A stretch of DNA of 64,000 bases from DATEPR01 sp036491115 (GCA_036491115.1 DASXCQ010000038.1:62001-126000); one strand, 5' to 3'; shown: positions 7,720-15,928, numbered from the stretch's first letter. Notes: a model not told the origin generated them from the letters alone. Program-made: numbers and translations.

Positions 7720-9441
7720 GTGACCGAGCAGCCGCCCACCGACGCTGCCGCCGGCGCCCCCGCCGAAACCGAGGCCGCCGTGACGGAGCAGCCGACGCTG
7801 ACCAGCCAACGGCTGATCGCCGGCCGCTACCGGCTGCGCCGGGTGCTCGGCCGGGGCTCGATGGGTGTGGTGTGGCTGGCCTACGACGAGGTGCTGCACC
7901 GGCAGGTCGCGGTCAAGGAGGTACAGCTGCCGGCCGGCATGCCGGACGCCGAGGCCAGCGACGCCCGCGAGCGCACGCTGCGCGAGGCCCGCGCGATCGC
8001 CGCCCTGACCCACCCGAACGTGGTCGCCGTCTACGACGTGGCCAAGGAGGGCGTCGAACCGTTCGTGGTGATGGAGTGGCTGCGCGGGCGGAGTCTCGCG
8101 CAGCTCACCGGCCGGGCCGGCCCGCTCAACACCGAGCAGGCTGCCGTGGTGGCGGATGCGATCGCGGCCGGGCTGGACCTGGCCCACCGGAGGGGGATCA
8201 CGCACCGGGACATCAAGCCGGGCAACGTGCTGGTGGGTGAGGACGGGCAGGTCAAGCTGACCGACTTCGGCATCTCCCGGAACGTGTCCGAGGTCACCAT
8301 GACCAGCAGCGGACTCGTCCTGGGCACCCCCGCCTACATGGCGCCCGAGGTGGCGGCAGGCGGCGAGCTGACCACCGCGGCCGACCTGTGGAGCCTGGGC
8401 GCCACCCTGTTCGCCGCGGTGACCGGCCGGCCGCCCTACGACGCGGGGGACGCACTGGCCACGGTGAACGAGGTGGTGCACGGGCCGATCCCGGCCGTGC
8501 CCGACGACGTGCCGCTGGCCGAGGTGATCACCGGGCTGATGGCCAGGGACCCGGCGGAGCGGCTGAGCGTGATGGAGGTGCGGCGCCGGATCCGGCCGCT
8601 GCTGCCGGAACCGGGCAGCATCGTGTTCCCGCCGGACGAGGCCGAGGAGACGGCCGGACCGGCGGACAACAAGCCCACCACCAACCTGGCCGTGCCCCGG
8701 CGGGATCCGCCCGCTGAGGCGTCACCGCGACTGGCGGCCGAGCCCGGCCCGCTGCCCTGGGCGGCACCACCACCGGTGCCCGTCGCGGTGCGGCCGCGGC
8801 CCGCCGGGCGGCGCGGTCCGGTCGTCTCGGCGTTGTTGTTCGTGGTGGCCGTGGCGCTGTTCGCGGCCGCCGCCGGTGGTGGGTTCGTCGCGACGCGGAC
8901 GCTGGCCGGCCGGTCGGTGCTGCCCTCGCTGTCCCCGGCGACGGCGACGACCACGACCGTGCCGCCGACTCCACCGGTGCGGACGTTCGTCACGGTGACC
9001 GCCGTGGCCGCGCCGCCTGCCGGGACCGGCGGGGGGTTCTCACTGCGGGTGCCACAGGGGTGGGCGAGGTTCGTGGAGCAACGTGCGCCCGGGCCGCAGT
9101 TGCCGGCCAGCACGGTGGTGCGGTGGGTGCAGCCGGACGGCATGGCCGAGGTGTCGGTGGAGCGGTTCCGCGACTTCCTGCCGCAACCGCTGCATATCTA
9201 CACCGACACCCTGCAGCGCGCCGATCCCCAGGGCAGCCTGTTCCGCGACAAGTCCGGTGCACCGGAGTACCAGTTCCGGAGCGGTGGCACCACGCAGCGC
9301 ACCACGTACCTCAGCCTGGTGACCGTGCCCGGTGACGACGACCTGTGGGTGGTGTCGGTGACGGTGCCGACCGACCAGGAGCAGAGCGGTGAGTCCGAGC
9401 TGTTCGAGAGGATCAGTCCGAGCTTCCGGGTTGCCGGCTGA
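7720..9441 (+). CDS. Transmembrane Ser/Thr protein kinase (PknB-like)
   Basis: Residues about 37-285 form a Hanks-type kinase domain: glycine loop GRGSMGVV, catalytic Lys in AVKEV (about residue 66), catalytic loop HRDIKPGN, and LTDFGIS magnesium loop. A Pro-rich juxtamembrane linker leads to one transmembrane helix (about residues 366-388, SALLFVVAVALFAAAAGGG). About 185 external residues follow with no PASTA repeats, and they resemble no ligand-binding module I can name. The GTG start has no Shine-Dalgarno; a CACAAT hexamer ends 6 nt before it. It is divergent from mutA and followed after 28 nt by punA. Ligand and substrates are unknown. Confidence 0.93.
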   Translation: MTEQPPTDAAAGAPAETEAAVTEQPTLTSQRLIAGRYRLRRVLGRGSMGVVWLAYDEVLHRQVAVKEVQLPAGMPDAEASDARERTLREARAIAALTHPNVVAVYDVAKEGVEPFVVMEWLRGRSLAQLTGRAGPLNTEQAAVVADAIAAGLDLAHRRGITHRDIKPGNVLVGEDGQVKLTDFGISRNVSEVTMTSSGLVLGTPAYMAPEVAAGGELTTAADLWSLGATLFAAVTGRPPYDAGDALATVNEVVHGPIPAVPDDVPLAEVITGLMARDPAERLSVMEVRRRIRPLLPEPGSIVFPPDEAEETAGPADNKPTTNLAVPRRDPPAEASPRLAAEPGPLPWAAPPPVPVAVRPRPAGRRGPVVSALLFVVAVALFAAAAGGGFVATRTLAGRSVLPSLSPATATTTTVPPTPPVRTFVTVTAVAAPPAGTGGGFSLRVPQGWARFVEQRAPGPQLPASTVVRWVQPDGMAEVSVERFRDFLPQPLHIYTDTLQRADPQGSLFRDKSGAPEYQFRSGGTTQRTTYLSLVTVPGDDDLWVVSVTVPTDQEQSGESELFERISPSFRVAG

Positions 9442-9469
9442 TCCGGCGCGCGGTCCGTAGGCTGCCACC

Positions 9470-10267
9470 GTGACTACCACCAGCGCGGACCTCGCGAGCA
9501 GCGCGGCCGAGGCGATCATCAGGCAGACCGGTGTCACGCGCCACGACGTCGCCGTCGTGCTCGGCTCCGGTTGGCGTCCGGCGGCCGACCTGATCGGCAT
9601 GCCGTCGGCCGAGGTGCCGATGGCCGACCTGCCCGGTTTCGTGGCGCCCACGGCTGTCGGGCACGGCGGCACGGTCCGCTCGGTCCAGGTGGGCGACCGG
9701 CGGGCGCTGGTGCTGCTCGGCCGCACCCACCACTACGAGGGCCACGGCACGGCCTCGGTCGTGCACGGCGTGCGGGCCGCCGCCGCTGCCGGGTGCCGGA
9801 CGGTGTTGCTGACCAACGCGGCGGGCGGCCTGCGTCACGGGCTGGCCGTCGGCCAGCCGGTGCTGATCAGCGACCATCTGAACCTGACTGCGTTGTCGCC
9901 CTTGGTCGGCGCGAACTTCGTCGACCTGACCGATCTGTACTCGCCCCGGCTGCGGGAGGTCGCGCGGGCGATCGACCCGACGCTGGCCGAGGGTGTCTAC
10001 GCCGGACTGCCCGGCCCGCATTTCGAGACGCCGGCGGAGATCCGCATGCTCCGCACCATGGGCGCCGACCTGGTCGGCATGTCGACCGTGCTGGAGGCGA
10101 TCGCGGCACGGGCGGCGGGTGTCGAGGTGTTCGGGCTGTCGCTGGTGACCAACCTGGCGGCCGGCATCAGCGGTCAGCCGCTGAACCACCAGGAGGTGCT
10201 GGACGCCGGAGCGGCCGCCGCGGAACGGATGGGCGGGCTGCTGGCCGAACTGGTGGCCAGGGCATGA
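9470..10267 (+). CDS. punA: Purine nucleoside phosphorylase
   Basis: The 265-residue product is a trimeric-type (PNP/MTAP) phosphorylase that converts inosine, guanosine and their deoxy forms to base plus (deoxy)ribose 1-phosphate. Signatures are the phosphate-binding VVLGSGW, the GRTHHYEGH block, TNAAGGL, GPHFETPAE, and the purine-site region GMSTVLEAIAARAAGVEVFGLSLVTNLAAG. The GTG start lies 6 nt after a TAGGCT hexamer (9458-9463), suggesting a leaderless mRNA. Its stop overlaps the ATG of the phosphosugar mutase (ATGA), so the two are translated together. The pairing suggests the mutase handles the pentose 1-phosphate released here. Confidence 0.95.
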   Translation: MTTTSADLASSAAEAIIRQTGVTRHDVAVVLGSGWRPAADLIGMPSAEVPMADLPGFVAPTAVGHGGTVRSVQVGDRRALVLLGRTHHYEGHGTASVVHGVRAAAAAGCRTVLLTNAAGGLRHGLAVGQPVLISDHLNLTALSPLVGANFVDLTDLYSPRLREVARAIDPTLAEGVYAGLPGPHFETPAEIRMLRTMGADLVGMSTVLEAIAARAAGVEVFGLSLVTNLAAGISGQPLNHQEVLDAGAAAAERMGGLLAELVARA

Positions 10268-11898
10268 CCGCGCTGTCCACGGCGCTGCGGGACGAGACGT
10301 TCCGGTGGCTGGCCGACGACTTCGACGAGGCGGGACGCGCCGAGTTGCAGGGCGTGCTGGCGCAGGCGATGGCCGGTGACGCGGCCGCCGTCGACGACCT
10401 GACCGACCGGATGTCCGGGCCGCTGGAGTTCGGCACGGCCGGGCTGCGCGGACCGGTGCGGGCCGGGCGCAACGGCATGAACCGGGCCGTGGTGACCAGG
10501 ACGACGGCAGGCGTCACGGCGTGGCTGTCGGCGCACGGGCACGACGGCGGCATCGTCGTGGTGGGCAGGGACGCCAGGCACGGCTCGGCGGAGTTCCACG
10601 CCGACGCGGCCGATGTGCTGGCGGCGGCGGGTTTCGACGTCCGGGTGCTGCCCGAGCCGCTGCCCACACCGGTGCTGGCGTTCGCGGTGCGGCACCTCGG
10701 TGCCGCGGCCGGCGTCCAGATCACCGCGTCGCACAACCCGCCCGCGGACAACGGATACAAGCTCTACGACAGCACTGGCGGGCAGATCGTGCCACCGACC
10801 GACCGCGAGGTGGAAGCGGCGATCGAGGGCGTGCCGGGCGCGGTGTCCGTGCTCCGGTCGCGGACCTGGCTGCCGGTCGGGCCGGAACTGCTGGAGGCGT
10901 ACCTGGACCGCGCGGGTGCGCTGCCCAAGGGCACGTCGAGGGACGTGCGGATCGTGCTCACCCCGATGCACGGTGTCGGCGGGTCGACGGCGGTGGAAGC
11001 GTTGCGGCGGGCCGGTTTCACCGACGTCCGAGTGGTGCGCGAACAAGCCGTGCCGGACCCGGAGTTCCCGACCGTGGCCTTCCCCAACCCGGAGGAGCCG
11101 GGCGCGACGGACCTGTTGCTGGCGCTGGCGAAGGAGTCCGGCGCCGACCTGGCGGTGGCGCTGGACCCGGACGCCGACCGGTGTGCGCTGGGCGTGCCGG
11201 ACGGGGACGGTTGGCGGATGCTGCGCGGCGACGAGACGGGCGCGTTGCTCGGGTCGTACGTATTGTCCACTGTGGACCGTGAGGCTGATCCGCTGGTCGC
11301 GACGACCATTGTGTCGTCCGAGCTGCTCGGTGCGATCGCGCGGGCCGAGGGCGTGCGGTACGCGGAGACGCTGACCGGGTTCAAGTGGCTGGTGCGGGCG
11401 GGCACCGGGCTGGTGTTCGCCTACGAGGAGGCTCTGGGTCTGTGCGTCGACCCTGAGTCGGTGCGGGACAAGGACGGCATCGCGGCGGCCGTCGCGGCGG
11501 CCGATCTGGTGGCCACCGCGAAGGCGGCCGGCCGGACCGTGCCCGAACTGCTGGACTCGCTGGCGGTCGCGCACGGCGTGTACCTGACCGAGCAGATCGC
11601 GCTGCCGGTGCCGGAGCTGCCCAGGATCGGCCGGCTGATGGCCAGGCTGCGCCAGTCGCCGCCAGAGTCGCTGGGCGGTGGCGCGGTGACGACCGAGGAC
11701 CTGTTGCCGGACGCGGACGTGTACCGCCTGCGCGGTGAGGGACTGCGGGTGGTGGTGCGGCCGTCCGGGACGGAGCCGAAACTCAAGGCGTACCTGGAGA
11801 TCGTGGAACCGGTGGGCGAGTCGCTGGAGAATGCGAAGGCGCGGGCGGCCGACCGGCTGGCCGCGCTGCGCGAGGAGGTCACGGCCCTGCTCAGCTGA
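10264..11898 (+). CDS. Phosphosugar mutase (phosphomannomutase/phosphoglucomutase family, probable phosphopentomutase role)
   Basis: This 544-residue alpha-D-phosphohexomutase-superfamily protein has the active-site serine loop TASHNPPADNGYK, the metal-binding loop DPDADRC, the sugar-binding GDETG and ALGLCVDPESVRDKDG regions, and the C-terminal phosphate-binding RPSGTEPKLK. Databases usually label this actinobacterial family phosphomannomutase. Overlap with punA, and deoC in the same window, make conversion of (deoxy)ribose 1-phosphate to 5-phosphate a plausible in vivo job; this is inference from context. It contains a GTCCACTGTGGAC palindrome at 11265-11277 that uses unusual A/T-ending codons. 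Confidence 0.92.
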   Translation: MTALSTALRDETFRWLADDFDEAGRAELQGVLAQAMAGDAAAVDDLTDRMSGPLEFGTAGLRGPVRAGRNGMNRAVVTRTTAGVTAWLSAHGHDGGIVVVGRDARHGSAEFHADAADVLAAAGFDVRVLPEPLPTPVLAFAVRHLGAAAGVQITASHNPPADNGYKLYDSTGGQIVPPTDREVEAAIEGVPGAVSVLRSRTWLPVGPELLEAYLDRAGALPKGTSRDVRIVLTPMHGVGGSTAVEALRRAGFTDVRVVREQAVPDPEFPTVAFPNPEEPGATDLLLALAKESGADLAVALDPDADRCALGVPDGDGWRMLRGDETGALLGSYVLSTVDREADPLVATTIVSSELLGAIARAEGVRYAETLTGFKWLVRAGTGLVFAYEEALGLCVDPESVRDKDGIAAAVAAADLVATAKAAGRTVPELLDSLAVAHGVYLTEQIALPVPELPRIGRLMARLRQSPPESLGGGAVTTEDLLPDADVYRLRGEGLRVVVRPSGTEPKLKAYLEIVEPVGESLENAKARAADRLAALREEVTALLS

Positions 11899-11941
11899 GC
11901 GCTGTTGCGGTCGGCACCGCTCACGGGCAGGCTGACGTGCC

Positions 11942-12397
11942 GTGCCTCGCCTGCTGGTGGTCCACCACACGACATCGCCGAACCTGGCGGCCCTGTTCGA
12001 CGCGGTCCTCTCGGGTGCCACCACGCCGGAGATCGAGGGCGTCGACGTCGTCCGGCGGCCGGCGCTGGGCGCGACGGTGGCCGACGTGCTGGACGCGGAC
12101 GGCTACCTGCTGGGCACCCCGGCCAATCTCGGCTACATGTCCGGTGCGCTGAAGCACTTCTTCGACACCGTCTACTACCCGTGCCTGGACGCCACCCGCA
12201 ACCGGCCCTACGGCGTCTACCTGCACGGCAACAACGACACCACCGGCGCCCGCCGGGCGGTCGAGAGCATCACCACCGGGCTGGGCTGGCGCGCGGCTGC
12301 CCAGCCCGTCGTGGTGACCGGTGAACCGAGCAAGACCGATCTCGAGGCGTGCTGGGAACTGGGTGCCACGATGGCGGCCGGGTTGCTGCCCGGCTAG
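11942..12397 (+). CDS. Flavodoxin / NAD(P)H-dependent FMN reductase-like protein
   Basis: The 151-residue protein has a flavodoxin-like fold signature: an N-terminal strand VVHHTTSPN for FMN phosphate binding, GYLLGTPANLGYMSGALKHFFD, which is typical of WrbA/FMN-reductase proteins, and a C-terminal Rossmann half. It likely binds FMN and takes part in a small redox reaction; partner and substrate are unknown. The GTG start is preceded by no strong Shine-Dalgarno. Its TAG stop and the TAG stop of the convergent aldo-keto reductase share the palindrome CTAG (12394-12397). Confidence 0.8.
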   Translation: MPRLLVVHHTTSPNLAALFDAVLSGATTPEIEGVDVVRRPALGATVADVLDADGYLLGTPANLGYMSGALKHFFDTVYYPCLDATRNRPYGVYLHGNNDTTGARRAVESITTGLGWRAAAQPVVVTGEPSKTDLEACWELGATMAAGLLPG

Positions 12398-13386
12398 CGG
12401 TTCAGCGTGTTCATCGAGGACGCGACGTACCGATCACCGGCGGCACCCTCGGCCGGAACGGCGTCGGCGATCGCGGTGAGGTCGGCATCGGAGAGGGTGA
12501 GCGTCGCCGCGGCCACGTTGTCCTCCACGTACTTCCGGCGCTTGGTGCCCGGGATCGGGACCACGTCGTCACCCCGGTGCTGCACCCAGGCCAGCGCCAG
12601 TTGGGCCGCCGTGACACCGCGGGCCTCGGCCAGTTCGCGCAGCGTCCGCACGATCGCCAGGTTCGCCTCCAGGTTGCCCCCGGCGAACCGGGGCTGGCCG
12701 ACCAGCCGGAAATCGCCCTCGGCCAGGTCGTCGCCGGAGCTGATCGTGCCGGTCAGGAAACCCCTGCCCAGCGGCGAGTACGGCACCACGCCCACACCGA
12801 GTTCGCGGCAGGTCGGCAGGATCTCGGCTTCCAGGTCCCGCGTCCACAGCGACCATTCGGTCTGCAGCGCGCTGATCGGGTGCACCGCGTGGGCACGGCG
12901 GATCGTGTCGGCGCCCGCCTCGGACAGCCCGAGGTGCCGCACCTTGCCCGCCGCCACCAGGTCGGCCATGGCGCCGACGGTGTCCTCGATGGGCACGTCC
13001 GGGTCCACCCGGTGCTGGTAGTACAGGTCGACGTGATCGACGCCGAGCCTGCGCAGCGACGCCTCGCACGCGGCGCGGACGTACTCGGGGCTGCCGTTGA
13101 CCCCCCGGAATCGCGGGTCTGCCGAACGCACCATGCCGAACTTGGTGGCCAGCACGACCGCGTCCCGCCGGGCGGCGACGGCCCGGCCGACGAGTTCCTC
13201 GTTGGCGCCTCGGCCGTACATGTCCGCCGTGTCCAGCAGGGTCACCCCGAGGTCCAGGGCGCGGTGGATGGTGGCGATCGACTCGGTGTCGTCGGTGGCG
13301 CCGTAGAACTCGGTCATACCCATGCAGCCCAGGCCCTGCGCGCTGACCGCCAGGTCACCGAGCCGCCGGGTGGGCAGGTCACTCAC
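12394..13386 (-). CDS. Aldo-keto reductase
   Basis: The 330-residue NADPH-dependent oxidoreductase has the AKR signatures GLGCMGMTEFYG, LLDTADMYGRGANEELVGRA (catalytic Asp and Tyr), a VVLATKFG lysine strand, VDLYYQHRVDP with the catalytic histidine, and a C-terminal VPIPGTKRRKYVEDN NADP-binding segment. It belongs to the YajO/AKR13-like group often paired with MerR regulators. The GTG start at 13386 overlaps the MerR stop by four bases (GTGA), so the two form one transcript from the MerR-type promoter at 13788-13818. The natural substrate is unknown; carbonyl or aldehyde detoxification is the usual inference. Confidence 0.92.
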   Translation of the reverse strand: MSDLPTRRLGDLAVSAQGLGCMGMTEFYGATDDTESIATIHRALDLGVTLLDTADMYGRGANEELVGRAVAARRDAVVLATKFGMVRSADPRFRGVNGSPEYVRAACEASLRRLGVDHVDLYYQHRVDPDVPIEDTVGAMADLVAAGKVRHLGLSEAGADTIRRAHAVHPISALQTEWSLWTRDLEAEILPTCRELGVGVVPYSPLGRGFLTGTISSGDDLAEGDFRLVGQPRFAGGNLEANLAIVRTLRELAEARGVTAAQLALAWVQHRGDDVVPIPGTKRRKYVEDNVAAATLTLSDADLTAIADAVPAEGAAGDRYVASSMNTLNR

Positions 13387-13781
13387 GATGCCTCCACGAT
13401 CGCGGCCGCCGGCTCGCGCGAGCAGCGTTCCAGCTGCTCGTAGTTGGTGATCTTGTGGTCCAGTACCTCCAGACACACCTGGAGTTCGGCGATACGTTCG
13501 CGCACGTCGGAGCGGTGCTCCACGAGGAGCTGCCGACGCCGGCTGGTGGTCGCGACACCACGGTGGCGCAACTGGGCGTACTCCCGCATCAGCCGGATCG
13601 GCATGCTGGTGGTACGCAGCCGGGTCAGGAAGACCAGCCAGGCCAGATCGTCATCCGAGTAGCTGCGCCGGCCGCCGGAGTCCCTGGCCGGCGGTTCGAC
13701 GAGGCCGATCCGCTCGTAGTAGCGCAGCGTGTCGATCGACAACCCGCTGTGCGCTGCCGCCTGAGCAATCGAATATGTCAC
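13383..13781 (-). CDS. MerR-family transcriptional regulator
   Basis: The 132-residue protein begins VTYSIAQAAAHSGLS, with the MerR winged helix (SGLSIDTLRYYERIGLV, then GGRRSYSDDD) and a long dimerisation helix (about residues 80-125). There are no conserved metal cysteines, so it is likely a small-molecule sensor. An ATG 27 nt upstream (13808) lies inside the promoter palindrome and is rejected. The GTG at 13781 sits 6 nt after the -10 hexamer, so the message is predicted to be leaderless. It probably autoregulates and controls the overlapping aldo-keto reductase gene. Confidence 0.9.
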   Translation of the reverse strand: MTYSIAQAAAHSGLSIDTLRYYERIGLVEPPARDSGGRRSYSDDDLAWLVFLTRLRTTSMPIRLMREYAQLRHRGVATTSRRRQLLVEHRSDVRERIAELQVCLEVLDHKITNYEQLERCSREPAAAIVEAS

Positions 13782-13787
13782 CTCTCG

Positions 13788-13818
13788 ACCGTAGAAGCTG
13801 GAGTGCACTCCAGGTCAA
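13788..13818 (-). promoter_or_regulatory. MerR-type promoter with 19-bp spacer and palindromic operator
   Basis: Reading the minus strand, TTGACC (13818-13813) and TACGGT (13793-13788) are separated by 19 bp. That is longer than the usual 17 bp and is the hallmark of promoters activated by MerR-family DNA twisting. The spacer holds a perfect 16-bp palindrome CTGGAGTGCACTCCAG at 13798-13813. The predicted start of transcription is about 13781, the first base of the merR GTG. Confidence 0.85.
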
Positions 13819-14201
13819 GCCGAATCCTTCCGGGAGGCCCAGCGCTGCAGCCGGACGGCCGCCGCCGGCACGTCGAACTCGCCCCGGCCGACGTGCCGGA
13901 CCAGGTCCAGCGCGTCGTCTTCGGCGGCGTCGATCCACCAGCCGTTGATGTCACACAGTGTCACGGCAGCCACCCAACCGAGGCGCCAGTTGCCCTGGGC
14001 GAGTGGCCGGCTGCGCACGATCGAGTCGAGCAGCGACGCGGCCTTGGTCCAGAGCGAGTCATACGCCTCGACGCCCAGCACCGTGGCCCTGGGCCGGTGC
14101 GCTGCGGCGTCCAGCAGGCCGAGATCGCGGACCACCAGGTCCCCACCGGTCACGGCGGTGGCCAGCACCAACAGGTCGCTGGCGTCCAGATAGTCGGTCA
14201 C
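13815..14201 (-). CDS. Doc/Fic-family toxin with degenerate active-site motif
   Basis: The 128-residue protein aligns by eye with death-on-curing (Doc) proteins: YLDASDLLVLA at the N-terminus, VRDLGLLDAAAHRPRATVLG, then the helix carrying the Fic motif. Where active Doc has HxFxDGNKR, this protein has RPLAQGNWR: the His, Asp and Lys are replaced by Arg, Gln and Trp, while Gly-Asn and the final Arg remain. Doc toxins phosphorylate EF-Tu using these residues, so activity is doubtful here. GTG start, 6 nt after the antitoxin gene stop. Start and family are fairly sure; toxicity is not. Confidence 0.75.
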   Translation of the reverse strand: MTDYLDASDLLVLATAVTGGDLVVRDLGLLDAAAHRPRATVLGVEAYDSLWTKAASLLDSIVRSRPLAQGNWRLGWVAAVTLCDINGWWIDAAEDDALDLVRHVGRGEFDVPAAAVRLQRWASRKDSA

Positions 14202-14207
14202 CGGCCG

Positions 14208-14414
14208 TCAGGCCGGGCCGAGCCGGTCCAGCAGACCCTCGTATCTGGGCAACACCCTGGCCAGCACCTCGCCGAGTTGTTCCTCCTTGCGCAGCCTGGC
14301 CCACCGTTCGGCCAGCGCGAGCCGCACGATCTCCTGCTTGGACCGGCCCTCGGCGCTGGCCAGTTCGGTGAGCTGCCGGTTCTCCTCGTCGGTCAGCCGC
14401 AGTGTCATCGCCAT
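14208..14414 (-). CDS. Ribbon-helix-helix antitoxin of the Doc-like pair
   Basis: The 68-residue protein starts MAMTLRLTDEENRQLTELA and continues EGRSKQEIVRLALAERWA, a typical ribbon-helix-helix DNA-binding domain. A charged C-terminal tail would wrap the toxin. It precedes the Doc-like gene by 6 nt on the same strand, the usual antitoxin-toxin order. ATGs at 14414 and 14408 are both possible; 14414 is preferred because TATCGT (14427-14422) ends 7 nt upstream, suggesting a leaderless message. The operator at 14424-14440 overlaps that hexamer, consistent with autorepression. Confidence 0.8.
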   Translation of the reverse strand: MAMTLRLTDEENRQLTELASAEGRSKQEIVRLALAERWARLRKEEQLGEVLARVLPRYEGLLDRLGPA

Positions 14415-14423
14415 GCGGTCAAC

Positions 14424-14440
14424 GATACCAGTCTGGTATC
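14424..14440. promoter_or_regulatory. Palindromic operator of the Doc-like toxin-antitoxin operon
   Basis: GATACCAG, one central T, then CTGGTATC: a perfect 8-bp inverted repeat overlapping the antitoxin -10 hexamer. It is probably the ribbon-helix-helix autoregulatory site. It also lies about 50 nt upstream of the divergent TetR gene and could affect it. Confidence 0.75.
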
Positions 14441-14488
14441 GATGCGACTCGATCCATAACGACGTTTCAGAACCGCTACACTCTGGTC

Positions 14489-15088
14489 GTGGCGAGGCCC
14501 AAACTGCACGACGAAGCACTCCGCGTCCGGCTGCTGGACGAGGCGGGCCGGCTGCTGTCCGAGGAGGGCCCCGCCGCGCTGAGCATGCGCAGGCTGGCCA
14601 AGGACGTCGGCACGTCCACCACGGCCGTCTACTCGCTGTACGGCAGCAAGTCCGCGCTGGTCCGGGCCGTGTTCCTGGAGGCGTTCGGCCGGTTCGGCGC
14701 GCGGCTGGACGCCGTGCCGCGCTCCGGCGAACCGCTGACCGACCTGCTCCGGCTGGGCATCGCCTACCGGGAGAGCGCGCTGGCCGACCCGCACCTGTAC
14801 TCGGTGATGTTCGGCCAGGTCATCCCCGAGTTCGAGCCCGAGCCCGAGGACACCGAGGCGTCGCTGTCCACGATGAACCCGCTGGTCGACGCCGTGCAGT
14901 CGGCCCTGGCCGGCGGGCTGCTGATTCCGGCCGATGCCGAGACGATCGCGGTGGCGCTGTGGGCGCAGGCGCACGGCCTGGTGTCGCTGGAACTGGGCGG
15001 GCACCTGCCGGACGGGTTCGACCTGGCACGGCACTACCAGGACATGCTCGTCGCGGCCGTGCGCGGCTGGTTCCGCGACCTGGCCTGA
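14489..15088 (+). CDS. TetR-family transcriptional regulator
   Basis: The 199-residue protein has an N-terminal TetR helix-turn-helix (about residues 9-55: LLDEAGRLLSEEGPAALSMRRLAKDVGTSTTAVYSLYGSKSALVRAV) and a TetR C-terminal domain of the WHG type ending in an alpha-helical ligand pocket. The GTG start at 14489 was chosen over upstream codons because a TACACT hexamer (14477-14482) ends 6 nt before it and the helix-turn-helix begins soon after. It ends 1 nt before the convergent upp stop. Target genes are not obvious; the divergent toxin-antitoxin pair is unrelated by family. Confidence 0.9.
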   Translation: MARPKLHDEALRVRLLDEAGRLLSEEGPAALSMRRLAKDVGTSTTAVYSLYGSKSALVRAVFLEAFGRFGARLDAVPRSGEPLTDLLRLGIAYRESALADPHLYSVMFGQVIPEFEPEPEDTEASLSTMNPLVDAVQSALAGGLLIPADAETIAVALWAQAHGLVSLELGGHLPDGFDLARHYQDMLVAAVRGWFRDLA

Positions 15089-15089
15089 G

Positions 15090-15713
15090 TCACACGGCGC
15101 CGTACTGGCGGTCGCCCGCGTCACCCAGCCCCGGCACGATGTAGCCCTGGTCGTTGAGGCGCTCGTCGATGCTGGCGGTGACCAGCCGGACCGGCAGGCC
15201 GGACGCCTCCAGCCGGGCGATGCCCTCCGGCGCGGCGAGCACGCACACGGCGATGACGTCGGTGGCGCCGCGGTCGGTGAGCAGCCGGATCGTGTACTCC
15301 ATCGATCCGCCGGTGGCCAGCATCGGGTCGAGTACCATCACCGGCCGGTCGGCGAGGCTGTCCGGCAGCGACTCCATGTACGGGGTGGGCTTGAGCGTCG
15401 TCTCGTCGCGGGCCACGCCGACGAAGCCCATCCGGGCGTCCGGGATCAGCTTGTGCGCCTGGTCGGCCATACCCAGGCCGGCACGCAGCACCGGCACCAG
15501 CAGCGGCGGGTTGGCCAGCCGGTGGCCGGTGGCCGGGCCGACCGGGGTCACGATGTCCGTCTCCAGCACGGGGATCCGCCGGGTGGCCTCGTAGACCAGC
15601 ATGACGGTGAGCTCCTGCAGCGCGGCCCGGAAGCCGGCGTCGTCGGTGCCGGCGTCCCGCATGGTCGTCAGGCGCGCCTTCGCCAGTGGGTGATCGATCA
15701 CCAGCACGTCCAT
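15090..15713 (-). CDS. upp: Uracil phosphoribosyltransferase
   Basis: UPRT converts uracil plus PRPP to UMP in pyrimidine salvage. The 207-residue product has VPVLRAGLGM, the PRPP-binding loop MVLDPMLATGGSM, and the uracil-binding tail YIVPGLGDAGDRQYG. Length is exactly that of the family. A longer upstream frame exists, but the ATG at 15713 gives the canonical MDVLVIDHPLAKARLT start. TACGGT ends 8 nt upstream, so the message may be leaderless or nearly so. It complements thymidine phosphorylase and cytidine deaminase encoded at 30.7-32.4 kb. Confidence 0.97.
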   Translation of the reverse strand: MDVLVIDHPLAKARLTTMRDAGTDDAGFRAALQELTVMLVYEATRRIPVLETDIVTPVGPATGHRLANPPLLVPVLRAGLGMADQAHKLIPDARMGFVGVARDETTLKPTPYMESLPDSLADRPVMVLDPMLATGGSMEYTIRLLTDRGATDVIAVCVLAAPEGIARLEASGLPVRLVTASIDERLNDQGYIVPGLGDAGDRQYGAV

Positions 15714-15827
15714 GAACCACGACCGTACTGGTTGGTCGGCCGAATCCGGAATGTCGACACCACGCGCGTCGGTCACGCCGAGTGATCGTGACCAGTACGC
15801 CGATCGGTGACCAGTCTCACCCACAAG

Positions 15828-15858
15828 TTGACACCCGGATCACCGACCAATTTAGATA
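15828..15858 (+). promoter_or_regulatory. efeUOB promoter
   Basis: TTGACA (15828-15833) and TAGATA (15853-15858) are separated by 19 bp; an 18-bp alternative uses TTTAGA. The -10 element overlaps the iron box at 15856-15874, the arrangement expected for repression by an iron-loaded DtxR/IdeR protein. Confidence 0.6.
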
Positions 15859-15874
15859 GGTTTACCTTGCCTAA
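15856..15874. promoter_or_regulatory. DtxR/IdeR-type iron box
   Basis: The 19-mer, read on the minus strand as TTAGGCAAGGTAAACCTAT, matches the consensus TTAGGTTAGGCTAACCTAA at 14 of 19 positions and keeps both CCTA/TAGG ends. It lies 55 nt upstream of efeU and overlaps its -10, implying repression of efeUOB when iron is plentiful. Confidence 0.82.
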
Positions 15875-15928
15875 GTGAGGCACACCTCAGACCAGATTCG
15901 CTGACCACGACGCAACCGGAGCTTGCCG

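Noticed and set aside
13782..13808. ATG at 13808 as the start of the MerR regulator
   Set aside because: It lies within the promoter operator; the predicted transcript begins at the GTG at 13781.
13815..14201. PIN-domain toxin reading of the 128-residue protein
   Set aside because: The order of segments and the GNxR motif match Doc/Fic; the spaced acidic residues of PIN domains are absent.
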